A stretch of DNA of 33,703 nt from Burkholderiales bacterium (GTDB taxonomy: Bacteria; Pseudomonadota; Gammaproteobacteria; Burkholderiales; Burkholderiaceae_C), in assembly GCA_947377275.1 (NCBI GenBank), contig CANCFV010000024.1:1-33703 (forward strand), given 5' to 3'. The first letter of the stretch is position 1; each line of letters starts with the position of its first letter. Below are positions 1 to 5,905 of the stretch, in pieces. Made by a program: the position numbers and the translations under genes. A model generated the notes under the pieces. That model made no database searches and was not told the origin of the DNA. It was given only the letters and a program-made list of their open reading frames with translations.

Positions 1-98
1 CACAACATCCGCCTGCTGCTGAGCCTGTTGAGGCTTTTTGTTGCCCATTTGCTGGCCATGACGCTGGCTTGGCCGGGGCAATCTGACGGTGACCACGG

Positions 99-551
99 TT
101 GCCAGGTCGAACTGGCCGCAGCTTGAGTCAATTGTTCAGGGCGGACTACAAAGAGCGAAAAGCCTCCCCAAGCAGCATGGGAGCCGCAGACTGGGATGAC
201 GCCATTCGGGCGGTTCTGCTTCTGGGTAGGCTTCAAAAGGAGAAGGGACTAGACCTTGGTGCAGCAATCTGGGGAAGCAACGCACTGCAAGAACTTCCAC
301 TATTTTGGTCAAGGGACACCGTACAGCGGCTGAAAGATGCAAAGAGCGCCGCACCGAAGCCTCATCTTGATGGAAAGCAACTTGAACGCTTGGTGATGAA
401 GCGGTTCTCCGTTTTCCTACTCCTTATGTTTGGACGCGCTCCACTACCTCTAGTTGAGACGTTTGGAGAGCTCATTCAGTACACCCCTGGCACCGTCAAG
501 CGAAGCCTTGCGCGCTGGATCGAAGAGGCGAACGGTCTGCCAATCGCATAG
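99..551 (+). CDS. Hypothetical protein, element left part
   Basis: I do not recognise this 150-residue protein. The frame opens with a TTG at 99 and has no convincing ribosome binding site there; an ATG at 177 (giving about 124 residues, beginning MGAADWDDAI) is an equally possible start. The sequence looks like a soluble, mainly helical protein with a basic C-terminal part (about residues 93-145) containing a KRSLARW segment that could belong to a small DNA-binding fold, but this is only an impression. It is separated by a 187-base gap from the AlpA-like gene and may be expressed apart from the operon that begins there. A different frame is open from the window edge to 126, so the 5' region is ambiguous. 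Confidence 0.45.
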   Translation: MPGRTGRSLSQLFRADYKERKASPSSMGAADWDDAIRAVLLLGRLQKEKGLDLGAAIWGSNALQELPLFWSRDTVQRLKDAKSAAPKPHLDGKQLERLVMKRFSVFLLLMFGRAPLPLVETFGELIQYTPGTVKRSLARWIEEANGLPIA

Positions 552-623
552 CTCTGGAACCAACCGTTGATGCAACTATGCGCAGTCGGTTGGCCTCGTC
601 CCACGTCGTAGTTGTCGGCGCCG

Positions 624-661
624 GGTACACATTGCTGGCGATTTAGGGAGCAATGTGTACC
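624..661. promoter_or_regulatory. Perfect 13-bp inverted repeat upstream of alpA-like gene (probable operator)
   Basis: The arms GGTACACATTGCT (624-636) and AGCAATGTGTACC (649-661) are exact reverse complements separated by 12 bases, giving about 25 bp centre to centre, a spacing that puts both arms on one helix face. It lies 76 bases before the ATG at 738 that opens the long replication operon and after the stop at 551. No T-run follows either arm, so a terminator is less likely than a protein binding site. Candidate binders are the AlpA-like or winged-helix products of the same operon or a repressor outside the window. Function is inferred from position and symmetry. Confidence 0.6.
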
Positions 662-737
662 TAGTCGCAGCAGCAGCAAAAAAAGACCATTTCCATACCG
701 CCCTGGATGTTCTGGGGCGAACTTGGAAAGGTCCGAC

Positions 738-980
738 ATGGCAACAATCTGGCGCCTGCCTACGGCGGTTCATGAGAGTGGTAAGAGCCGCTCTGCAATC
801 TACGAAGACATCAAACGCGGACTCTGGACAGCGCCCGTGAAGATCGGGGCCCGTGCGGCTGGCTGGCCAGCAGATGAAGTTCGTGCGATCAACGCCGCAC
901 GTATCGCTGGCAAGTCTCTGCCTGAGATTCAGGCGCTGGTAAAGCGCCTCGAGGAAGCACGTAAGGAGGTGTTCGCGTGA
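738..980 (+). CDS. AlpA-family small DNA-binding regulator / excisionase-like protein
   Basis: This 80-residue protein has the layout of AlpA-type (MerR/excisionase-like) winged helix proteins of prophages and satellites: a short N-terminal WRLPTAV strand, a helix-turn-helix (KSRSAIYEDIKRGLWTAP, about residues 16-33), then the basic wing with VKIGARAAGWPADEV and a C-terminal helix. AlpA proteins activate integrase or excision genes, or act as excisionases. I chose the ATG at 738 rather than earlier in-frame codons because AAAGG lies just upstream and the conserved fold starts there. Its stop overlaps the next start as GTGA, so it is the first gene of the long plus-strand operon, and the 13-bp inverted repeat upstream is its likely control site. 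A second, different AlpA-like gene lies at 14584. Confidence 0.8.
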   Translation: MATIWRLPTAVHESGKSRSAIYEDIKRGLWTAPVKIGARAAGWPADEVRAINAARIAGKSLPEIQALVKRLEEARKEVFA

Positions 981-1291
981 ACACCACCTTCGTAATCACA
1001 CCGGAGCGTCGAGACACTTTGTACTCGGTACGCGAATCCATACCAGGGACCGCAAGCGCCTCGCAACGCACCCGACTACTGACGGCGATCCAAAAGCTGG
1101 GAAGCGTCACGGTGTTTGAGGCCCAGCGCTTCCTCGACATAGCTGACCCTCGTCCTCGCAAGCTCGAACTAGTCCGAGAGGGCCACCCCATTCAATTGGC
1201 CTGGGCTCACATGGAGACCGAGGCTGGCGTCCTTCACCGCGTGGGCCGCTACTTTCTCGTCCGAGAAAAAGCAAAGGAGTTGACCGAATGA
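977..1291 (+). CDS. Winged helix-turn-helix protein of phage type
   Basis: The product (104 residues) starts at GTG 977 with a strong AAGGAGGT site at 963-970; the start overlaps the stop of the AlpA-like gene, indicating translational coupling. Residues about 30-85 resemble the winged helix-turn-helix domain common in small phage and plasmid proteins of Burkholderiales: a RLLTAIQKLGSVTVFEA helix pair, a recognition-helix region near RPRKLELVREGHPI, and a wing ending VGRYFLVRE. It probably binds DNA, possibly regulating its operon or supporting replication. The domain assignment is by pattern recognition, and no exact subfamily can be given. Confidence 0.6.
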   Translation: MNTTFVITPERRDTLYSVRESIPGTASASQRTRLLTAIQKLGSVTVFEAQRFLDIADPRPRKLELVREGHPIQLAWAHMETEAGVLHRVGRYFLVREKAKELTE

Positions 1292-1575
1292 TCAACTCCT
1301 TTGAGGTTTCGCGCGAAGGTGCTGGTAACACCTTGGCGTCTAAGCAATCTACGCAACTTGAGTTTAACGAATCACCCAATCGCATACAAGTGGTTGCGGA
1401 TCGGATGGACTCGTTCTACAGGCTCCAAGAGAAATTCTCACTGTGTGGGTGGTCACTCCACCCCCTTCATGACGACTCGATGCTGGCGGTTCACCGCCAA
1501 TGGCAACTAAGCCACGTGTGTCACAGCACACGCGAGGCCTACGCCCTACTTCGTCGGATTGGAGGTGATGCATGA
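1288..1575 (+). CDS. Hypothetical protein in replication operon
   Basis: I do not recognise this 95-residue protein. It begins at ATG 1288, overlapping the previous stop by ATGA, and its own stop overlaps the next start in the same way, so it is almost certainly a real, translated member of the operon. The C-terminal half (about residues 48-92) contains a FSLCGWSLHPLHDDSMLAVH stretch and a STREAYALLRRIGG helix, suggesting a small alpha-beta fold. No signal peptide or membrane segment is visible. Small proteins in this position of phage replication regions are often accessory replication or regulatory factors, but nothing in the sequence shows that here. Confidence 0.6.
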   Translation: MINSFEVSREGAGNTLASKQSTQLEFNESPNRIQVVADRMDSFYRLQEKFSLCGWSLHPLHDDSMLAVHRQWQLSHVCHSTREAYALLRRIGGDA

Positions 1576-1892
1576 CGCGACCTCAGATCCTGTTCGCCCT
1601 TGGCGTCATGGGCTTGAAGCCTTACGACAAAGCGCACTTTGGCTCGACGTGGGCACGCGGCACCTATGAGCGTCTGATCGAAACCGCCATCAAGCGAGGC
1701 TTGGAGCGGAAAACTCACAGGCAACTGATTGGCGCCGCTCGAAGGGGTGTCGCTACGCCGTTCGTCATGCAGAGGATCGAAGCCGTCTGCTCAAAGCTGG
1801 AACAGCAAGAGATTGATGCCGAGTTGATCTCACTGGCTCGTTTCATGGGCGCTCCGTACTCAACCTTCTTTCGTCAAGGAGGTCGCGCTTGA
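1572..1892 (+). CDS. Hypothetical protein in replication operon
   Basis: This 106-residue protein is unknown to me. It starts at ATG 1572 by ATGA overlap with the previous gene; GGAGGTGATGC just upstream gives a good binding site. The protein is basic and mostly helical, with a GTYERLIETAIKRGLERK helix (about residues 30-47) and a C-terminal ISLARFMGAPYSTFFRQGG segment. It has no membrane or export signal. Its position between a winged-helix protein and the O-like initiator suggests a role in replication or its control, which is inference from context only. Confidence 0.6.
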   Translation: MTRPQILFALGVMGLKPYDKAHFGSTWARGTYERLIETAIKRGLERKTHRQLIGAARRGVATPFVMQRIEAVCSKLEQQEIDAELISLARFMGAPYSTFFRQGGRA

Positions 1893-2557
1893 GCGTAAGC
1901 ACCATGGCAGCAGCTTGGAAAGGTTCGCGGCACGGCGGCACGGAGCTCCTCATGCTTTTGGCCATCGCAGATTTTGCCGACGACGAAGGCAACGCATACC
2001 CGTCGATCAGCACGCTGGCTAAGAAGTGCCGCATGAAGCCACGCAACGTCAATTACCTGCTGAAAGCACTTCAGAGCAGCAGAGAGCTAGACGTGCGGGT
2101 CGGCCAAGGCCCGCGCGGAACGAACCTCTATCGCATCAACGTCAGCCGATTGACCATGCAAATCTTTGCAGGGGTGCAGGGCTTTGCAGGGATGCAACCC
2201 ACTGCGCAACCCCCTGCAACCCATTGCGCGAAACCCCTGCAACCCATTGCAGCCAAACCATCAAGGAACCATCAAGAACCATCAAAGGGCAAGTCTGAAG
2301 ATTTCGTTTTGCCTGATTGGGTGCCTGCCGCTTCTTGGGACGGGTGGGTCGAAATGCGTAAGGCAATTCGAAAGCCTCTCACGGCGCGAGCTAAGTCAAT
2401 GGCGGTCAACAAGCTCGAAAAGTTGCGCGCAGATGGTTACGGCGTTGCGGGCGTTCTGGATCAGTCGACGCTGAACTCCTGGCAAGACCTCTACCCGCTC
2501 AAGACAGCGACTGCCACGGCGGTTAAGGCAGAGAGCCCTTGGAAGGGGGCAGTCTGA
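1889..2557 (+). CDS. Phage O-like replication initiator, helix-turn-helix protein
   Basis: The 222-residue product resembles lambda O-type initiators and related phage replication proteins. An N-terminal winged helix covers about residues 18-80 (LLMLLAIADFADDEGNAYPS, then STLAKKCRMKPRNVNYLLKA), of the kind used to recognise origin repeats. A low-complexity linker (about 92-135) is rich in Pro, Gln and Ala. A conserved C-terminal segment (LPDWVPAASWDGWVEMRKA, then RAKSMAVNKLEKLRADG and a final NSWQDLYP) is typical of these proteins and probably contacts the helicase or its loader. I accept TTG 1889 as start because AGGAGGTCGCGC directly precedes it and it overlaps the previous stop; ATG 1904 is the alternative. 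The linker is encoded by the repeat cluster 2165-2285, so the origin is probably inside the gene, as in lambda. Confidence 0.75.
   Translation: MSVSTMAAAWKGSRHGGTELLMLLAIADFADDEGNAYPSISTLAKKCRMKPRNVNYLLKALQSSRELDVRVGQGPRGTNLYRINVSRLTMQIFAGVQGFAGMQPTAQPPATHCAKPLQPIAAKPSRNHQEPSKGKSEDFVLPDWVPAASWDGWVEMRKAIRKPLTARAKSMAVNKLEKLRADGYGVAGVLDQSTLNSWQDLYPLKTATATAVKAESPWKGAV
2165..2285 (+). repeat. Iteron-like repeat cluster inside the O-like gene (candidate replication origin)
   Basis: Three sets of short repeats are packed into 121 bases. TTGCAGGG occurs at 2166-2173 and 2184-2191, and its reverse complement CCCTGCAA at 2212-2219 and 2235-2242. The direct repeat CCCTGCAACCCATTGC is exact at 2212-2227 and 2235-2250, with a diverged copy at 2190-2205, a period of 22-23 bp, about two helical turns. 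AACCATCAA then occurs three times at 2256, 2267 and 2277 (period 10-11 bp). Helically phased iterons within the initiator gene are the hallmark of lambdoid-type origins. The protein segment encoded is low complexity, so the repeats may be kept for DNA function. No search for an AT-rich unwinding region was possible beyond eye; none stands out. Confidence 0.6.
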
Positions 2558-2934
2558 TGTCAAAGCCTATTCCACCCGGAGCCCATCAAATCGCACAGGC
2601 CCGGCAGCGTGGCTTGCGGCCCGCCTGTGACGTGATCGTCAGCTTTGTAGGGCAGACCCCTTGGGATGGCGTTCACGTCTTTCCTAAGCCCGGAATTAGC
2701 TACGACTGGGAATGGAGCGAACACCTGCCGATCACCATCGTCTTGGCTCCTGGGATCGATGCGTGGAGCGCTATCGCAGGTTGCTTCTGGCCCACCGACC
2801 CTGACCGATTCCTTCGACTGATTGATATCGAGCGCAAGAGCGTTGCTCACGTCATATCTCTTATTCCTAAGCCGGTGCTCTGGCACTGCCGCGACGTCAA
2901 GGACTACTTCACTGAGGAGGAACTATGCAACTAA
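2557..2934 (+). CDS. Hypothetical protein in replication operon
   Basis: I do not recognise this 125-residue protein. The start is ATG 2557, overlapping the O-like gene's stop as TGATG; an in-frame upstream ATG at 2539 is less likely because it lies well inside that gene. A GGAAGGGGGC site precedes it. The sequence looks like a compact globular alpha-beta protein with aromatic-rich segments (YDWEWSEHLPITIV at about residues 49-62, then GCFWPTDPDRFLRLID at about 75-90) and an acidic C-terminus. No membrane or export signal is visible. It overlaps the helicase start by 10 bases, so the two are probably co-translated; a role in replication is inferred from this alone. Confidence 0.6.
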   Translation: MSKPIPPGAHQIAQARQRGLRPACDVIVSFVGQTPWDGVHVFPKPGISYDWEWSEHLPITIVLAPGIDAWSAIAGCFWPTDPDRFLRLIDIERKSVAHVISLIPKPVLWHCRDVKDYFTEEELCN

Positions 2935-3860
2935 TCCCCGACACCATCAATCTGCGCGACTACATCAAGGCCCCCGCGTTCGCGCCAAAAATCCGCAAGG
3001 CGTCCGACTTCAAGGGGGAGGTGATGGAGCTTCTTAGGCCAACCCTTGAGGGGAAGAAATACCCGACCCTGCTTTCGCCCAAGGCTCGAGGACTACTTGA
3101 GTTCCGACCTGGAGAGGTCACTGCTTACGCTGGTTACAACGGCCACCGTAAGTCAATGTTCACATCCCAAGTTGCGTTGGACCTCGCTGTTCAAAGTCAG
3201 AAGGTGCTGATCGTCTCCCTTGAGATGGAGCCGCAAGCAACGATGGCGCGGATGACGCGTCAGGCAGCAGGGACATGCACCCCACACGCTGGGAGCATCG
3301 ACAACTTCCACCGCTGGACTGACGAACGCATCTGGCTGTTTGACCATGTCGGGCGCCTTGATGTCCAGACGATGCTGGCACTGTCGCGCTACTTTGCTCA
3401 GGAGCTTGGTGGGCAACACATCTTCATTGACTCAATGATGATGATCTGCGCCACAGAGGAGCGCTTGGACGAGCAAAAGCAGTTCGTCACTGACCTCTGC
3501 AGACTAGCTCCAGAAACCGGGCTGCATGTCCACCTGATCACCCATTGCCGCAAGCCTCCGAGCGGCGATGAAACGCGCCCACCTAGTAAGTACGACATCA
3601 AGGGCAGCGGCGCGATCAGTGACCAGGCCCAAAACGTCCTGATGGTCTGGTCCAACAAGGACAAGAAGGACAAGCTGGAAGTCAACCCACATGACCTGAG
3701 CGTCATCAATGACCCCGATGCACTCATCAGTTGCGAAAAGCAACGCAACGGGGCATGGGAGGGTCGTCTGAAGTATTGGTTTGACGACGCCTCACTCCGA
3801 TTCTTGGAGTCAAGTCACGCCGAGGTGGCGCCCTACCACTTTCTGAGTCAGCAACGCTGA
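2925..3860 (+). CDS. Replicative DNA helicase, DnaB/gp4 (RecA-fold) type
   Basis: The product has 311 residues and consists of one RecA-like helicase domain, without the N-terminal domain of cellular DnaB. Visible motifs: Walker A AGYNGHRKS (about 69-77), motif H1a VSLEME (97-102), Walker B HIFIDSMMM (155-163), sensor-like HLITHCRKP (203-211), and the DNA-loop motif YDIKGSGAISDQAQNVLMVW (223-242), which is diagnostic for DnaB/T7 gp4/Twinkle-like helicases. It would unwind DNA as a hexamer at the element's fork. The Walker A is unusual: the Gly usually found before the Lys is Arg, while the Lys and Ser are kept. A GAGGAGGAACT site precedes the ATG. The neighbours (O-like initiator before, Toprim relative after) complete a phage-like replication unit. 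Confidence 0.88.
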   Translation: MQLIPDTINLRDYIKAPAFAPKIRKASDFKGEVMELLRPTLEGKKYPTLLSPKARGLLEFRPGEVTAYAGYNGHRKSMFTSQVALDLAVQSQKVLIVSLEMEPQATMARMTRQAAGTCTPHAGSIDNFHRWTDERIWLFDHVGRLDVQTMLALSRYFAQELGGQHIFIDSMMMICATEERLDEQKQFVTDLCRLAPETGLHVHLITHCRKPPSGDETRPPSKYDIKGSGAISDQAQNVLMVWSNKDKKDKLEVNPHDLSVINDPDALISCEKQRNGAWEGRLKYWFDDASLRFLESSHAEVAPYHFLSQQR

Positions 3861-3891
3861 TCAAAGTGCCTACGCAATAGAAAGGACGCAC

Positions 3892-4629
3892 ATGCACACA
3901 TTCATCCGCGCCAATGAAATCGATGGAGGCCGAGCGGCTGAAATCGCGGCAAAGATTCTGGAAGCAACGAAGGCGCCACAACTAGGCGATGTCGCGCACA
4001 AGGCATTTGCCAAGCTCGGCCTTGACTTTGAACTACCGGCAACTGTGCGGGTGCACACATCGCTGAGCTACACCTTGGGAACCAACGAGGAGTTTGGCAA
4101 GCATCCAGCCTTGGTTATCCCACTCACAGACGGACAGGAGCGCTTCGCCGCGCTTGAACTCCTGTATCTGTCTCCAGACGGTTCGCCAGCCCCAGTCGTA
4201 GACAGCCGACAAATCTACTGGCTCAACGAGCAAGAGCCCGGGGTATTCATGGCGCTGCACCAACCAGAGGACGGACTTTGGGGAGTCGCCTGCGGTATCT
4301 GTGAAGCATTGGCCGCGAACTACTACACAGGCGTACCGATGGCCGCAGTTTGCTCACCCGCTGATCTGGCTGCGTTTCAGATCCCTCATGGAATCGAGCG
4401 ACTCGCGATTTTCGCAAACCACCGCTGTGCAAGCGAGGCCATTGCACTGCAGGCGCGTGCTCGATCAGTGGGCATCCGCGCAGAGATCTACACGCCCTCC
4501 GAGCCAAACCCCAATTGGCTTAGCGAGTTCGCCCTACGGGGCGCCTTCCCCATCGATGAGGTAGCAGACAGCAAAGCTGCCCTTGATCGAAACATTGACG
4601 ACTCTGCTGATGGAGACCTTCATGAATGA
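3892..4629 (+). CDS. Primase-related protein with degenerate Toprim domain
   Basis: This 245-residue protein resembles the C-terminal half of phage and integrative-element primases: a PALVIPLTDGQERFAALEL segment with LYLSPDG (about 73-97), then a Toprim fold (about 128-215). In the family this fold reads like EGIETALA, then FADHD, then DFND. Here the matching positions are ACGICEAL (133-140), FANHRCASEA (174-183) and NPNWLSEF (206-213). The acidic residues that bind metal are therefore replaced, although the surrounding hydrophobic frame is intact. The zinc-binding and catalytic N-terminal parts of a full primase are also absent. It probably acts as a non-catalytic helicase partner or regulator, or has diverged in function. 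It follows the helicase by 31 bases and precedes the ejection genes. The family call is good; inactivity is inferred from residues. Confidence 0.65.
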   Translation: MHTFIRANEIDGGRAAEIAAKILEATKAPQLGDVAHKAFAKLGLDFELPATVRVHTSLSYTLGTNEEFGKHPALVIPLTDGQERFAALELLYLSPDGSPAPVVDSRQIYWLNEQEPGVFMALHQPEDGLWGVACGICEALAANYYTGVPMAAVCSPADLAAFQIPHGIERLAIFANHRCASEAIALQARARSVGIRAEIYTPSEPNPNWLSEFALRGAFPIDEVADSKAALDRNIDDSADGDLHE

Positions 4630-5905
4630 AATGACGACCATGACTGATCAAACGCAACCGAGCCAAGGGCTGCTGGGCAACATCGGAGGCCTCCTTTCCT
4701 CGCCCGCGGGAATGGGGCTACTCGCCGCAGGTTTTGGGGCGTTGAGTTCCCGCAATCCCTGGGTTGGCCTTTCGCGCGGCGGTCAAATGGGCCTCCTCAC
4801 ATACGCCGATGCAACTCAGCGTCAATTGCAGGAGCAGCAAGCCAAGAAGCAAGAGACCTGGCAAAAGACTCAACAAGACTGGATGACCCAGGACCGCATC
4901 CGCCAAGAGGAAGAGCGTAAGAAGCGCCAAACCTTCCTCGATCAAGTCCTGCCCCCTCAGCCTGCCCCCACGCAACAACAAGAGCCGAACTCGACCGCGC
5001 TTGAGCCTGGGGGTATCACGCCGAGCACACAACCACCAGCGGTAAGCCTGCCCCCCCAGGCCAACCACGAGCGAAGCACCACTGGTATCAGTCCCGTGAA
5101 CCCGATTGAAGCGATCCGCAACAACTTCAGCATTGAGGAGGCAGCGCAACTGCGGGCATTGAGCCAACCCCAAAAGCCCAGCTATCTGACGGCAAAGCCT
5201 GGTGAGATGCTCATTGACCCATTGACGATGAAGCCAGTTTTCAGCGCCCCAAAAGAGTCAACACCCACAGAGGTCTCCCGTCTGATTTCTGAAATGGAAT
5301 CACTGCCGAAAGACTCGCCACAGCGCGCGCTGTACGAAGCAGCGCTGAGGAAGACAACGACACATGCACCGGGCACTAACGTCAACGTCAGCACTGGTCA
5401 AAAAGGCCTCGACAACGAGTTCAAGTTGCGAGGCGAGTTCAAAGGTGAGCCCATTTACAAAGCGCATCAGGAAATGGACTCGGCCTACCGGCAAATCAAG
5501 CAATCGCTTGGCCAAGCCAATCCAGCGGGAGACCTTGCGGGCGCGACCAAGCTGATGAAGCTGCTTGATCCTGGGTCAGTTGTTCGTGAGTCCGAGCTTG
5601 GTATGGCGATGCAAGCCTCCGGCCTCATGGACCGCCTGCAGAACTACGGAAACATGGTCATCACCGGGGAGAAGTTGACGCCCACGCAACGCAAGGAGTT
5701 TCAGGAGTTGGCAGACGCCCTGTATGGCGAATCGATCAAGCAATTCAACGGCAAGCGCAGCGAGTACGAGCGCCTTGGTAGCGAATTCGGGCTGAACGCC
5801 AGCCGAGCCCTTGGTCCATCAGTCCCGCAGATTCAGTCCCTGCCAAAACTCCCCCAACAGCCGGTTCGCCGCAAGTACAACCCCCAAACTGGAAAGATTG
5901 AATGA
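4622..5905 (+). CDS. Podovirus-type structural / DNA ejection protein
   Basis: I chose ATG 4622 (427 residues), preceded by GGAGA and overlapping the Toprim-like gene by 8 bases; ATG 4631 and 4640 are alternatives. The N-terminus has a Gly/Ala/Leu-rich segment (LLGNIGGLLSSPAGMGLLAA, about 14-33) and a LTYADATQRQLQEQQ stretch, then a Gln/Lys/Arg-rich coiled-coil-like helix (about 67-110) and a Pro/Gln linker. The C-terminal domain (about 275-390; EFKGEPIYKAHQEMDSAYRQ, later KLLDPGSVVRESELGMAMQ) matches a domain I know from internal virion or DNA ejection proteins of short-tailed phages. Such proteins are packaged in the virion and enter the host envelope with the DNA. Its stop overlaps the start of the next ejection-type gene. 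No capsid or terminase gene accompanies it here. Confidence 0.65.
   Translation: MNEMTTMTDQTQPSQGLLGNIGGLLSSPAGMGLLAAGFGALSSRNPWVGLSRGGQMGLLTYADATQRQLQEQQAKKQETWQKTQQDWMTQDRIRQEEERKKRQTFLDQVLPPQPAPTQQQEPNSTALEPGGITPSTQPPAVSLPPQANHERSTTGISPVNPIEAIRNNFSIEEAAQLRALSQPQKPSYLTAKPGEMLIDPLTMKPVFSAPKESTPTEVSRLISEMESLPKDSPQRALYEAALRKTTTHAPGTNVNVSTGQKGLDNEFKLRGEFKGEPIYKAHQEMDSAYRQIKQSLGQANPAGDLAGATKLMKLLDPGSVVRESELGMAMQASGLMDRLQNYGNMVITGEKLTPTQRKEFQELADALYGESIKQFNGKRSEYERLGSEFGLNASRALGPSVPQIQSLPKLPQQPVRRKYNPQTGKIE

Noticed and set aside
97-115. GGTTGCCAGGTCGAACTGG resembles the tRNA T-arm region (GGTTGTCGGATTCGAACTGA) and could have been a left attachment site
   Set aside because: Alignment needs gaps and several mismatches, and flanking bases do not match. 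Chance similarity is more likely.
1-126. A frame open from the window edge, Leu-rich (LLLSLLRLFVAHLLA), ending at 126
   Set aside because: It could be a membrane tail of a gene cut by the edge, but the opposite strand reads as a Gln-rich sequence and neither is recognisable. Not called.
2256-2285. Short tandem AACCATCAA units considered as a CRISPR-like array
   Set aside because: Units are only 9 bases with 1-2 base spacers; they fit origin repeats or low-complexity coding, not CRISPR.
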